This document shows positions 11,787 through 22,403 of a stretch of 64,000 nucleotides of DNA, one piece after another (positions within the stretch are counted from its first letter, which is position 1; the number at the start of each line of letters is the position of its first letter). The stretch is taken from assembly GCA_904063045.1 (NCBI GenBank), contig CAJFCJ010000006.1, forward strand, positions 4,914,408 to 4,978,407, written 5' to 3'. Both the position numbers and the translations under genes were made by a program. The notes beneath the pieces are model-generated. The model had not been told where the DNA came from, ran no database searches, and was given only the letters and a program-made list of their open reading frames with translations. The DNA is from Dimorphilus gyrociliatus. Its lineage: Eukaryota; Annelida; Polychaeta; Dinophilidae.

Positions 11787-14700
11787 TTATTCGGCAATAA
11801 CTAGTTTTCTAGGAAAACTGTCGTCTGAATCACAATCTTCCTCTTCATTCCGTTTAATAATATCCGGCTTAGTTACAATAGGCTTTTTTGGAACCTTCTT
11901 CCCAGCACCGTCTTTCTTACCTTTTGCAGCTTTTTTCGGTTTATCACTTTTTTTCTCTTTGTCCTCAGTCTTCTTCGCCTGCTTTGGTTGTTTAGGTTGT
12001 TTAGGCTGTTTAGGTTGTTTAGGTTGTTTAGGTTGTTTAGGTTCCTTAGGCGGCTTTGGCTGTTTTGGTTGTTTAGGCTGCTTAGGTTGCCTTGGCTGTT
12101 TAGGTTTAGGTTCTTTAGGCTGTTTGGGCTTTTTCCCCTTGGGTTTCTTATCACTTAAAACGTTGGTTAAAGTAGCAGACGAAGAATCTAATAGTTCTTC
12201 AACTGGAGTTGAATTGTTAGCTGGTAGAGTATCAATTTCAGTTGGAACAGGTGTATTGCAAGCCGTTGACGTATCGGTTCCATCTGTCAATACTTGACCA
12301 ACAAGGTCTTCGTGCTCCGTACAAAATACCTTGCTTGAGTCCGTTTCTGGATCTGGTACCAATACTATATTACCATCAATATGATCTGAACAAAATGAGT
12401 TTGGGCACTCTTGACACATTCCTTTTTCAGTCACAGGTTTTCCGCAAATATCGCAAAAGTGCCAACCGCAAATCCACTTCCCTTTAGGTACTGAGTGTAA
12501 TTCAACACATTCCTTATGATAGCACTTGGGACAATTATTCTGATCACACAAGACCAAATCTCCCCCATCGCCACAATGATAACAGCTATCCTCATGCTTC
12601 CTTAGATGCATAAGTGAAGAAAGTGATCTCTTTTTTCTTCTCTTTTTCTTCTCTCTCTTCTCTTTTACAGGTGGTACTGGTCGTTTAGGTGGAGCTCCTA
12701 TAAATCCACTACAATTGGGAGAATCACAAGAGCACTTTTTTAAGCTATTTCCAAGGGCATCCAGATTGTAATTAAATGTTAACTCTTCTCCAGCTTTGAT
12801 GTTCCTATTTGCGAAAAGACCCACCCGATCATCGTCTAAAACATTCCATTTCTGAGTATCACAGTTAGGTTGGCAACTGTGGTTAATATAACGAGCTAAA
12901 TTGCCTCTTGGACCAGCGTCTATAAATCTGTTTTATTACAATGTTACGTATTAGTATACGGCTATTTATAAATATATAAATATGTAGAGCGAGTTTAATT
13001 TACACTCTGTTTTTATCTTTTACCTGTGCTTGTCCAGTGTAAGTATGTAGAAGTGAGAAACATCAAGTTCATCATACTTTTTGAGTCGGTGTTTGCATTC
13101 TTCCTCATCAATTACATCTCCTATATATTCAATTACGAAATCGCCAACTTTTATATCGTATTTTGCCTTTAGTCCCCAACCTTTCATGGACGTCCTAATA
13201 GGTACTGCTTCAACCCATTCTCGTTTTTGAAAACGCCTATTTTGACAGCGTTCTCCCGCTGGACAAATATCAACATTACATTCTGCCAAGGCCAAACGAT
13301 TCCAACATTGGCTTTGTGGTCCACAGGCGTCAGTGATAGAACAGTGACATGGTGTTGGCTCAAATTTCGGTTTTCTAGGTGCTGTTTTCCCAACGTATAT
13401 GTTAGATTCAATTAATCTATAAGTAGACTTTTCGTTTCTCATCTCACTTTCCATTTTTTCCTTAAACTCCACCCATTTGGTAAAAGCTTTTCCAGCATCT
13501 TCGATAGCTTTAAATAACATACGTTTAGAAAATCATGCTTTTTAGATTGAATATGTAAACTCTTACCTCGTTGGAAAGCAACTGCTAATGATTTATTTCC
13601 ACTAACTGATGTTTTTGATTTAGTATCACCCTCTTGGAAAAGAAAAACTCGAGCCTTATGCGACCAAAAGAAATCGTATGATCCGAAAAATCGAACAGCA
13701 AATTCGCCAGCATCGTGACCCAATTGTAAGATCTTTTCTGGTATATTTCGTGGGTGACAGATCTCTCCCGGCCACCAGCGATATTGTCCAACTTTAACCC
13801 AGACAATATCGCCATAGTGAGGTACTTTACCAACGATACAATCTGAACACAGCCAAGGTTCATTTTCTTTCACTTCAGTGGCTATACATTCTTTATGGAA
13901 TGCTAGGGGGCAACCATCACAACAGACCAATGTACCTCCGGCTAATTCTAATGGGAAAAACATGAAACAAAATTATTAGTAACATTTAAGCTCCAAATTT
14001 TCTCTATATAAAACAAAATACCTTTCTGGCAATTTAAGCAACTACTATAATGAATTCTCGCATGATGGCTGTTTGACTTTTTGGGAATGAAATGTTTACT
14101 GCATATCATATTCAGGCCAGCTAGATGACGGCATCCTGCAGCCACACAAAAGTCTGATATATGATAAGCAGTGGGGCACTTTATACACTTGTAAAATTGG
14201 CCTTTAGAAGCCTTACTGCGCCTATTTATCCAACAAGTCTGGCAGGTGTGTAGGGGACACTGGAATTTCTTATTATCAACGTTCGCTGTTGGTAACTCCT
14301 TCATACAAGCTTCATGGTAGAATCTATTGCAATTAGGCGTTGAACATTTAATCGTTGTGGAATCCCTCTTTGAACAGGAGAAGCAAGTATGAACATTTTC
14401 AGTGCAATCAGTGCAATAGAAGTCTTGTGCTGTATCCGTTATTTTTCTACCCTGAATGCATTTAACATGATACGAAGATGTGCATTTCTTGCATGTAATC
14501 ATTGTCGAATCACCCTTTTCTTTGTCACATTCCATACATATAGGTTTTTTTCTATAAAAAGGTGTGGTCATTAGTTTTAAAACCTCCAGAGTTTCTTCAA
14601 CGTTAAGTGGAGTAGCAGAAAAATCTACAGTAGGTTTCGTCAACTTAACGTGTTGCCTGGCTGGAGGAAGTGACTCTTCATTAGGTACACTTGAGTCGCT

Positions 14701-16279
14701 TCCATATAGCTCACTAACGTCATATTTCTTTTTAATCGTGCGCCGCCGTTTCCTCTCGTATCCATTGCCTTCGGCTTGATCAATACTTGGACGTTTCTCT
14801 TTAACTTGATCGACTCTTTCCACTTCACTCAGAGGAGGTGATTCGTCTTTTACTTTAGTTGAATTGTTCAACCATTCTTTTATTTGAACTAAATCATGGC
14901 CCATAGGTATAAATTTATTTTTGTCATCTATCTCCATTCCATTCCATTCTTCTTGTAATTTATCAATAATTCCTTTATCGTCTAAGAGAGGAAAGGATGC
15001 TTCAAATTCCTCTTTCTTGGTTTTACAAAATACTAGATATTGCTGCTGTTTCATGTTGGTCTCAGGATCAACTTTAAGCTTTTTGGCCGCATTATTCAAT
15101 TTCCTATTATCAGCCGATGCTCTTTTTCTTTTCCTAGTATTGTTTTTCTTAGGTTGCTCGACTGGAGGATATTGATAAACAAAAGCCTTGATACGCTCGT
15201 CAATTGGATACGTGCGAGCCATTTCAGCTTCGGATATGGCAAAATCCCAAGCATTTCTTAAATTTTTACTTTTAACTTCAAATCCCTATTACAGAAGAAA
15301 AGAAAAAAACATGAGTAAAATAGCTGTTAAGTAGATCTTTAAGAGTGAATACTAGATTCAAATATGATATCTACTTTCAATTTATTTATTTTTTAAGAGG
15401 AAATAAGAAATATAATAAAATTTTAACCTTAACAACTCCTCCTGATCTCCGTTTAGAGTTGTTCTTTGAGGCCAGTGTCTTTTTAAATTCTTCTATGTTA
15501 GGACCTGTGAACGGTTGCATAGATGATTCAAGTAGCCAGCCTCGCTCCCTTTCGTTGCCGAAATACTGGACATGGTATTCATAGGTTTTGTGCGAGTTTG
15601 TCTTTCTTCGGACGTATTTGTTAATGTATGGATCATACGATACCATTCCAGGCCACCATGGATGGCCCGTAACTCTTCCCCAAATCAATTGCCCTACACT
15701 CCAGTTAGCATCTCTTTCTTCATCTTGCAAATTCTCGGGTTTATACTCTTCACTTGGGGTTGGTTCAAAGTTCTCTGACTTGATCATATCAGTTCCATTG
15801 TCATTTTTTTGAGCACTATGTTCTTCCGCATCTTCGGTGATCTCAAGTTCACCATGAGCTTCGGCGTCGAGATCAGCTACTGTTTCCTGCTCGAAGTCAT
15901 CAGCTTCAACAGCCATTTCAGTTTCTTTAACATCCTCTGTTTCTTCCATGTCAACTTTCTTTTTATCTTTCTTTTTCTTTTTTTTCTTTGATTTCTTTTT
16001 TTTAAAAGATTGTCCATTTGATTCTGTCGACGTATTGAACTGGTCGGAATCAGATTTGGACGGACTGGATTGTCTACGGCAAATTCGGAGCTTTATTGGT
16101 GCATTTACCTTTGGTTCGGAGACATTCTCGCAAACATTATAGTCTTTTGGTATATCGTCTTTTTCCAGATTATTATTCGGTCCATCAGTTAAACTATCTG
16201 AAAGATTTGAATTTGATGGTTCACAAAATTCATCACCTTTTATGGTGCTATCGGGTTCGGTGTGTTGCTGCTCATCCAT
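11787..16279 (-). CDS. NSD-family histone H3K36 methyltransferase
   Basis: Five exons on the minus strand, 15428-16279, 14022-15285, 13567-13947, 13024-13507 and 11787-12927, encode 1373 residues. Domain order: an acidic/Lys-rich N-terminus; PWWP1 (GHPWWPGMV, ~200-265); an HMG-box-like segment (YLVFCKTKKEEFEASFPLL, ~345-400); a PHD cluster (~510-735); PWWP2 (YRWWPGEI); AWS (CHCSITDACGPQSQCWNR); SET (GWGLKAKYDIKVGDFVIEYI, RYINHSCQPNCDTQKW); post-SET (CSCDSPNCSG); then PHD and C5HCH fingers and a basic KQP-repeat tail. This is the full NSD1/2/3 architecture; the HMG-like box resembles NSD2. The enzyme dimethylates H3K36 in the nucleus. Invertebrates usually carry a single NSD gene, so a vertebrate paralogue name is not assigned. 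It is head to head with PGLS. Confidence 0.96.
11985..12130. repeat. Coding KQP tripeptide repeat in the NSD C-terminus
   Basis: An imperfect 9-nt repeat (plus-strand TTAGGTTGT variants) encodes roughly 15 copies of Lys-Gln-Pro with K-E-P, R-Q-P and K-P-P variants on the minus strand. The reverse frames read as artificial CLG and NLN repeats. Confidence 0.9.
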
Positions 16280-17108
16280 ATCGATAAATCGGTCTGTAAA
16301 ATGTTATACGCTTATAAACGTTGAATTATTTTAACAGATAAAGCATTTGCTAAATATCATTAGATTTTATAAGAGTCTTGTCCAAAAAACAATGTGCTTC
16401 AAGCCGACTTTATGATCTTTGCGACATTTTTCTAGCAAAACTAAAGGCAAATAATCGGAAAATATCGACGATTTTCATCAAGAAAAATCGCTGAGTTATA
16501 TTGAAAGCGCTAAGGCGGTTTATCAACCAAATTAACCTATAAGTATGCAAAGTTACAAAAGGTGAAATGCATAGGATACTGCAAAATCGCTTTTTTTGAC
16601 AAATCCTTACCAAAATCAATACGTATTTAGAAAAATAAATGAGAAAAACCTCCGATCGCGCACTATATACGATAAGTGGGAAAGTCGTTGATTGGATGAT
16701 GGGAACGAGGCGCGTGTTTCCGGAAGTTTTCAATGAACTTTATCTATCAATTAAGCCTGTATTGGAAGAAAGCTTACCGTTATAGGACATTTTCGAGCCT
16801 CTTGTTCAGTTTGATGTATGAATTTTCAGGTTAAAAAAAGATTAAAAAAGATTTTCTTTCCAATAACGCCATCTATAATGGAAAAAAGTCACTTTCAGTA
16901 TTTCTATCAGAACTCTCAAATATTCTTATCAGCTTCTTGGTAAAAATTTTTAAGCAATAGTTAATATTTAAAGTTGCTACCTTTTCTTTAAAAACCTATA
17001 GCTCGTAGGATTCCTACGTTGAAAAATCCTACAAACCACGATCCATAGATCTCTAGTGATATGGATCAAAATATGTTCTGATACCTTTTACTGTCCATAG
17101 AATTCGGA
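16280..17108. promoter_or_regulatory. Divergent region between NSD and PGLS
   Basis: About 830 bp separate the two start codons. The part at 16380-16800 is less AT-rich than neighbouring spacers and probably holds both promoters. A 107-codon minus frame here has no protein-family character. I recognise no specific sites. Confidence 0.4.
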
Positions 17109-18053
17109 ATGTCTTCTTTAAAATCAGCTGCGAATTTGCATATATCAGCTAACGCGTCGGCATGCGCAGGAGATTTATGTAATTTTATTATTGAGAAGTC
17201 CAACGAAGCTATTAAAAAAAACGGTTTCTTTCGTGTTGGTTTGTCAGGTATTTGTATCTTGTATTGTCGCTCGTTTAAATTGATATCAGATGTTCAAATG
17301 TTGCAACAGGTGGAAGTTTAGTAAAATTTTTATCAGAAGAGCTGCCAAAGAAAAATATCGAATGGTCCAAGTGGAAGATTTTCTTTTGCGATGAAAGACA
17401 TGTACCCGAAGACCACCCAGAGTGTACTTTCACTCTATATGATAAAAGCCTCTTTAGTAAAGTTGGCATTCCAAAAGAAAACGTATTTAAAAACGATTCT
17501 AATTTAACAGGTTAAATCCAATATAAAATTCGTAATTTCTATTTAATCTATATATGTACATGTATATATTCACTACATAGTTGAACAAGCCGCTGAACGA
17601 TATGAAAAATTAATTAAAGAAGAATTTGAGACCGATAGCCCTAGATTCGATATGCTGTTGTTAGGAATGGGACCAGACGGTCATACCTGCTCACTATTTC
17701 CAAATCATCAACTATTGAATGTAAAAGATAAGATAGTAGCTTTTATTAAAGATTCTCCGAAGCCCCCACCGGAAAGAATAACTCTTACTATGCCTATTTT
17801 ATTGAATTGTGATAACGCAGTTTTCTGTTCATGTGGAGATGGAAAGAAAGAAATGGTCAAGGTAATATACTGATATATATATATATATACATGCATATAT
17901 AGATATATATTTATTCCCAACTTTTTCTATAACTTATAGGAAGTTCTGGAAAATCAAAATATGGATTTCCCTGCAGCTCGAGTTCAGCCGGTGAAGGGTT
18001 CTCTGCACTGGTTTATGGATAAAGGTGCTGCGGGATTGCTATCGAATATTTAA
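17109..18053 (+). CDS. PGLS: 6-phosphogluconolactonase
   Basis: Four exons, 17109-17247, 17310-17510, 17581-17861 and 17940-18053, encode 244 residues; human PGLS is 258. Conserved blocks are GLSGGSLVKFL (phosphate-binding loop), WSKWKIFFCDERHVPEDHPE, the hallmark FDMLLLGMGPDGHTCSLFPN, and PPPERITLTMPILL. The enzyme hydrolyses 6-phosphogluconolactone to 6-phosphogluconate in the cytosolic oxidative pentose phosphate pathway. It is the stand-alone form, not fused to glucose-6-phosphate dehydrogenase. An acceptor-like CCATAG sits about 9 nt before the ATG. The introns are 62-79 nt, the last containing TA repeats. Confidence 0.95.
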
Positions 18054-18525
18054 TTAAATTTTAAGCTAATAAATATTTCCTCTTATGAATTAATATAAAA
18101 TTGACTAAATATAACCTAAAAGTAATTAATGAACGTAATAAAAATTGCGCCCATATAGAGATTATTAATCAGGCCTACTACTACAGTTTAATTGAATGAT
18201 TATCTATAATTTGCAATACTCTTTCTATTAAAGGTTTTCTGGCGAAAGTAATGCGTTCCATATTTTAAATGGATTTGAGTTCGTTAGGAAGTGAATTAAT
18301 TACGCCTACTTAAAGAAGGTGCTCATAATTAGTATGATCTTTATCTTTTAAGCAGTACACTTACTTTTACAATACAAGAGTCTATTTTTATCATACACGC
18401 TCTAAATAGCAATTGTAATAAGGATAGATCATGTCTATACTTTTTTAGAAATACAGTATATTTATCATTCTCTATTTTTAAAAATCAACTTGATTGCTAT
18501 AATTGTTTAAAATTTCATTAAAATT
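18054..18525. other. Intergenic region PGLS to orphan ORF
   Basis: About 470 bp, AT-rich, with no recognised feature beyond the probable PGLS 3' UTR. Confidence 0.4.
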
Positions 18526-18942
18526 ATGAATAATGAAAGAGTGTTTCTGGAGCAGACTATAGGAGATAATTATTTTGAAAATCGTAATAATCAACAAGTT
18601 TTACCACCTTTTGATATTCTTGCTAGTTTATCTCATAGATCTTCATCTCCAAAATCAATAATTACTTTACCAACAAAAGAAAAGAAGAAAGATATCAAAT
18701 TTATAAAATGCGTAGAAAAGTTAAAGAAAAATCAATTTTATCTAAGAAATTTTCATAGAAAAGACTTTTATTCTAAGCATTTAATCAACTGTACATCTAT
18801 TCTAGAAGCTAGTATAAGGAAATTGGTGGGCGTATATGTAAGAAAGGAGGACGTAGATAAATTGGAAGACGTCGTATGCCTACTGACTTGTATTGTTACT
18901 AAAATCAATACAATACGTTATATTATTCAAAAATCTATATAG
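18526..18942 (+). CDS. Unrecognised single-exon protein, 138 residues
   Basis: An open frame from ATG at 18526. The product has no signal peptide or membrane segment. It has a Ser/Pro-rich middle (SLSHRSSSPKSIITLPTKEK), a basic stretch (KFIKCVEKLKKNQFYLRNFH) and a probably helical C-terminus with two Cys (CLLTCIVTKINTI). I recognise no family. The length and mixed composition in an AT-rich spacer favour a real lineage-specific gene or terminal exon, but chance is possible. Confidence 0.4.
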   Translation: MNNERVFLEQTIGDNYFENRNNQQVLPPFDILASLSHRSSSPKSIITLPTKEKKKDIKFIKCVEKLKKNQFYLRNFHRKDFYSKHLINCTSILEASIRKLVGVYVRKEDVDKLEDVVCLLTCIVTKINTIRYIIQKSI

Positions 18943-19892
18943 ATCTACTTTCTCTCTGTATGTACCACCATTAATTTGGTATTTTTCTTCTTCTCCTATT
19001 ATTCAGTATAAAATGTAACAAGTGAAAACAAAACAAGTTATTTGTTTGTTTTGATCATGTAAAATTGGATCTAACCAATTGAAACCGAAAACAAAATGAA
19101 CAAACATTTAAGTTTTTGTGTTTATATTTTTTCTCTCTTCCCCAATAAAAAAACATAAAATAAAGAAAAAATATAGAAAAACAAACTAAACAAGAAAAAC
19201 TGCAAAAAAAAAAAAATACTGAAAAATGGTTAACTTCTTTCATTTTGTTGCTTTGAACTCATTTTGTTTAATTTCGTATTTTTTTTAAAAAAAAAAACAA
19301 ACGCAAATTCACACTTTATTAATATTGAATTTCGTTGTTTTTTTTCTTTTTTTGAATGATCAAGCAAGAAAAAAAAAAACAAGATTAAAAACTTAAAACA
19401 GATCAATATGAGACTGAACATCAGTGATATATAGAAATCTTGGCAGGAGTGCTTTTTTTAAAGTATTTTATCAATATAACTATATATATATAAATACTAA
19501 TATATATTCTTAGTATGTATATATAAAGTTATATCTACCAACATTTTTATGGGAATGTTTTGGTCTTGTTTCTAAAGTGAAAATTTCTAACATTTGTTTC
19601 ATTTTACTTAAACTGTTTCTTCTTCTCGTTTTTTTTGCTTAAATCTAAATATTTTAAACGATGCTTAATAGAGAAAGGAAAAATGTGAAATTTTATTTAT
19701 TTTATATTTGTGGGTTTTTTTTTTTTAAGATATTTTTCGTGAACAAATTGAGTGGACATTTTTTTGTCTTTTCCTTTTTCTATTTTTTTATATAGAATAT
19801 CTAGTATCCTGTTTATAGGCTACTTTTCCATATTAAATGGAAAAGAAAAGAAAATTGTCTACAATAACTTCCTATTTTTGTTCTTGTTCTCT
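18943..19892. other. AT-rich 3' region downstream of intersectin
   Basis: About 950 bp of poly-A/T tracts and short TA runs (about 19480-19525). Open frames here are Phe/Lys-rich artefacts of homopolymers. It probably contains the intersectin 3' UTR. Confidence 0.45.
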
Positions 19893-22353
19893 CTAACTTT
19901 GTGAATAGAGCTGCAGGTCTAATTTGACTACTAATTCTCCTGAAACTGCCTCGAGGAGTTTTAGTTTTTGTTGTACAGCACCTGGTGTTCTGGTTGAGGC
20001 GAAATGGTCGTCAGGAAGCAGGTCACTAGCTCTCACTTCTGTTCTCCCTAATAGAGCATTTGGGGCAAAAGGATCGCAATCGTATAGAGAAAAGCACAGT
20101 TTATCATTTTTTAAATCTCGAACTTCGACCTGCATGCTTTTATTCCATTTAGGATTAGTGCTGTTATGTACAACTTTGGTTCGTTGTTCGTGAGATCCCA
20201 TGGACATTTCGCAGTAAGGGTCGCAGCGGCCATTTGGTCCTGGACATAAATCAATTGCTTCAATAATTCTTATCAGTACTCTTCCGAGTGCTGGGGCTCT
20301 TCGTATTGAATGAGTTCTTTCTTTTTTCCTTTTTTCAGTATATTTATAATGATCTGATGCTTCTTTGATATTTGAAACCCATTTATCTCTTTCAACGTTG
20401 GATATAGCTATTTCATTGAAGAGTATATGTATTAATTATAATTATCTATGTATGCTATAGTAAAAAAATCATTTCATATTTACCTTTCAAGGAAAAGGCA
20501 TAATCTGAATTACTGACGCTAAATGTGTTAAGTTCTTCTCCAGCACTAACGTGAACTTCGTTTAGCATTAAAGGATTTTTATACATTTTAAATGAGTTGT
20601 TCTCTGTTAAATCTTTAGTATCGAATGAGAAAATTGATGTAACGCCAGTTCCCAGACTTTTATGTGGCGTTGTTAATAGGAAAAAGTCATTAAATAAAAA
20701 TCCAACTAATTCCTTGCCGCTTTTAGTCTTAAATAATGAACCAGAATAGCAAAATTTTCTTGGTCCAAGGCAATTTGTGGCCGAATTAAATGAAAACTTA
20801 ACATTTAATAGATCTACTTTTTCCTCAATCCATTCTAGTTTATCGGAATTGTCTTGCTCCTTAACAGCTTGATTAACACTTGTACATAATTCGTTGGCTG
20901 CTATCAAAGCTTCAGTTAATTGATTATATTCGCCATGTTTTGGTTCTGTCGCGCTAATTAAACGTTTAATAAGTAATGGATATCTAGTTACTCTCTGCAT
21001 CGGTTTAAGTAGGAAACTTTCAATGCTCATGTTCTGTTGTTTCATCTCCAATTCGTGAAGCAGTTGAGCAAATTTTGAGTTCGAATTTGTTAACTTTTGC
21101 AGATGTGCCCTTGACCGCAATTGACAGGAACAGTAACGAACGTAAGGTTGCATGTGCTGGAACTATTTTTTTTTGTTTTATAAAATGTAACATTAATAAT
21201 AATTTAAATGAATACTTATTTTAAGTAGCTTACTTTTTCGCATAATACATCAGCTATAAATAAGACAGAATTTCTATCCTTGCTCATTGTCTCCCTTACT
21301 CTGAAAGCTTGTACAAGCTTTGTACTACAAACAATCAACTGTGGCCAATTAACAAACAGAAGTTTTTCGTCTTCCTCCGTCATTACTGCTCTTAGGGGTT
21401 CAATAAATGTTTCAACAACACCGTTTAGATCTTGTAAATGAGTCTCTTCACTAGATAGCATTTCCTTAATAATCTTTTGTCGAGATATTTCGTCCTGTTG
21501 ACCATCTGAAAAAATGATTTATCCTTCACTAGTAAAGTTAATATTATCATCATTACTATTATACTAATTAGTTGCTCATCCTTTGATTTATATCTCTTAT
21601 AAGAGTATTTGTTTTTTTTTAAATGCAAACATATTTAGTTTGCAAATTATAGTAATTAGTCTTGTACAAAAAGGACAAAACAAAAGTAAGAATATTTAAG
21701 ATTCTTTCTTAACAATAATAGTAATAACAATAATAATATCTAATAATTGAAAACATCGTGTGTTTTACAACAAAGTCTTGTTATAATAGTATTACTATAT
21801 CAATTTATTTTTTTATAGTAATGAAAACAGGCAATCTGTCTCTACATCGTTGTATATAATCACTTCTTGTCTTGCCAAAGACTTGTATTTTCAATTCTTT
21901 TTATTGTTTAAAATTGTTTGTTTGCTTGTTTCATTGTGTATTAATTCACTTCTTTGATCATCGTATATTTTTATTTTCTTTTAACATGACGGCTAATATT
22001 AATTGAATCTATGTATGATATTTTCGTTTTCTTCTTTGAAAGCAATAAGATTTAAGAAACACAAATATTAGTTTAATCTATTTTTATGTATTTAACAATG
22101 TAATGTTAGTCGAGGTTTCTCTTTTATTTAATACCAAAATCTAGTTAACTAATACAGAGGCCCTGTTGAAAATCAGAATTCTTGTCCCATTGATGAAATG
22201 ATAATGAACGAAAAATAAAGTATTATAAGCAACGTCGATGCAGTGGACACTTTCTTTTCAAACAAAATAAATTACGTAACAAGCGGGCATTAGTATAAGA
22301 TATATTTATGAATATCTGGATATAAATAGACTTCTTGTTTACAGCATATATAT

Positions 22354-22403
<50 letters not shown>

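Noticed and set aside
11959-12297. Plus-strand frame rich in CLG repeats, and minus-strand frame 11873-12154 rich in NLN repeats
   Set aside because: Both are other-frame readings of the NSD KQP repeat; the minus-strand KQP frame is continuous with the SET and PHD domains.
16410-16733. 107-codon minus frame upstream of NSD
   Set aside because: No family character; lies in the divergent promoter region and lacks usable splice continuity to NSD.
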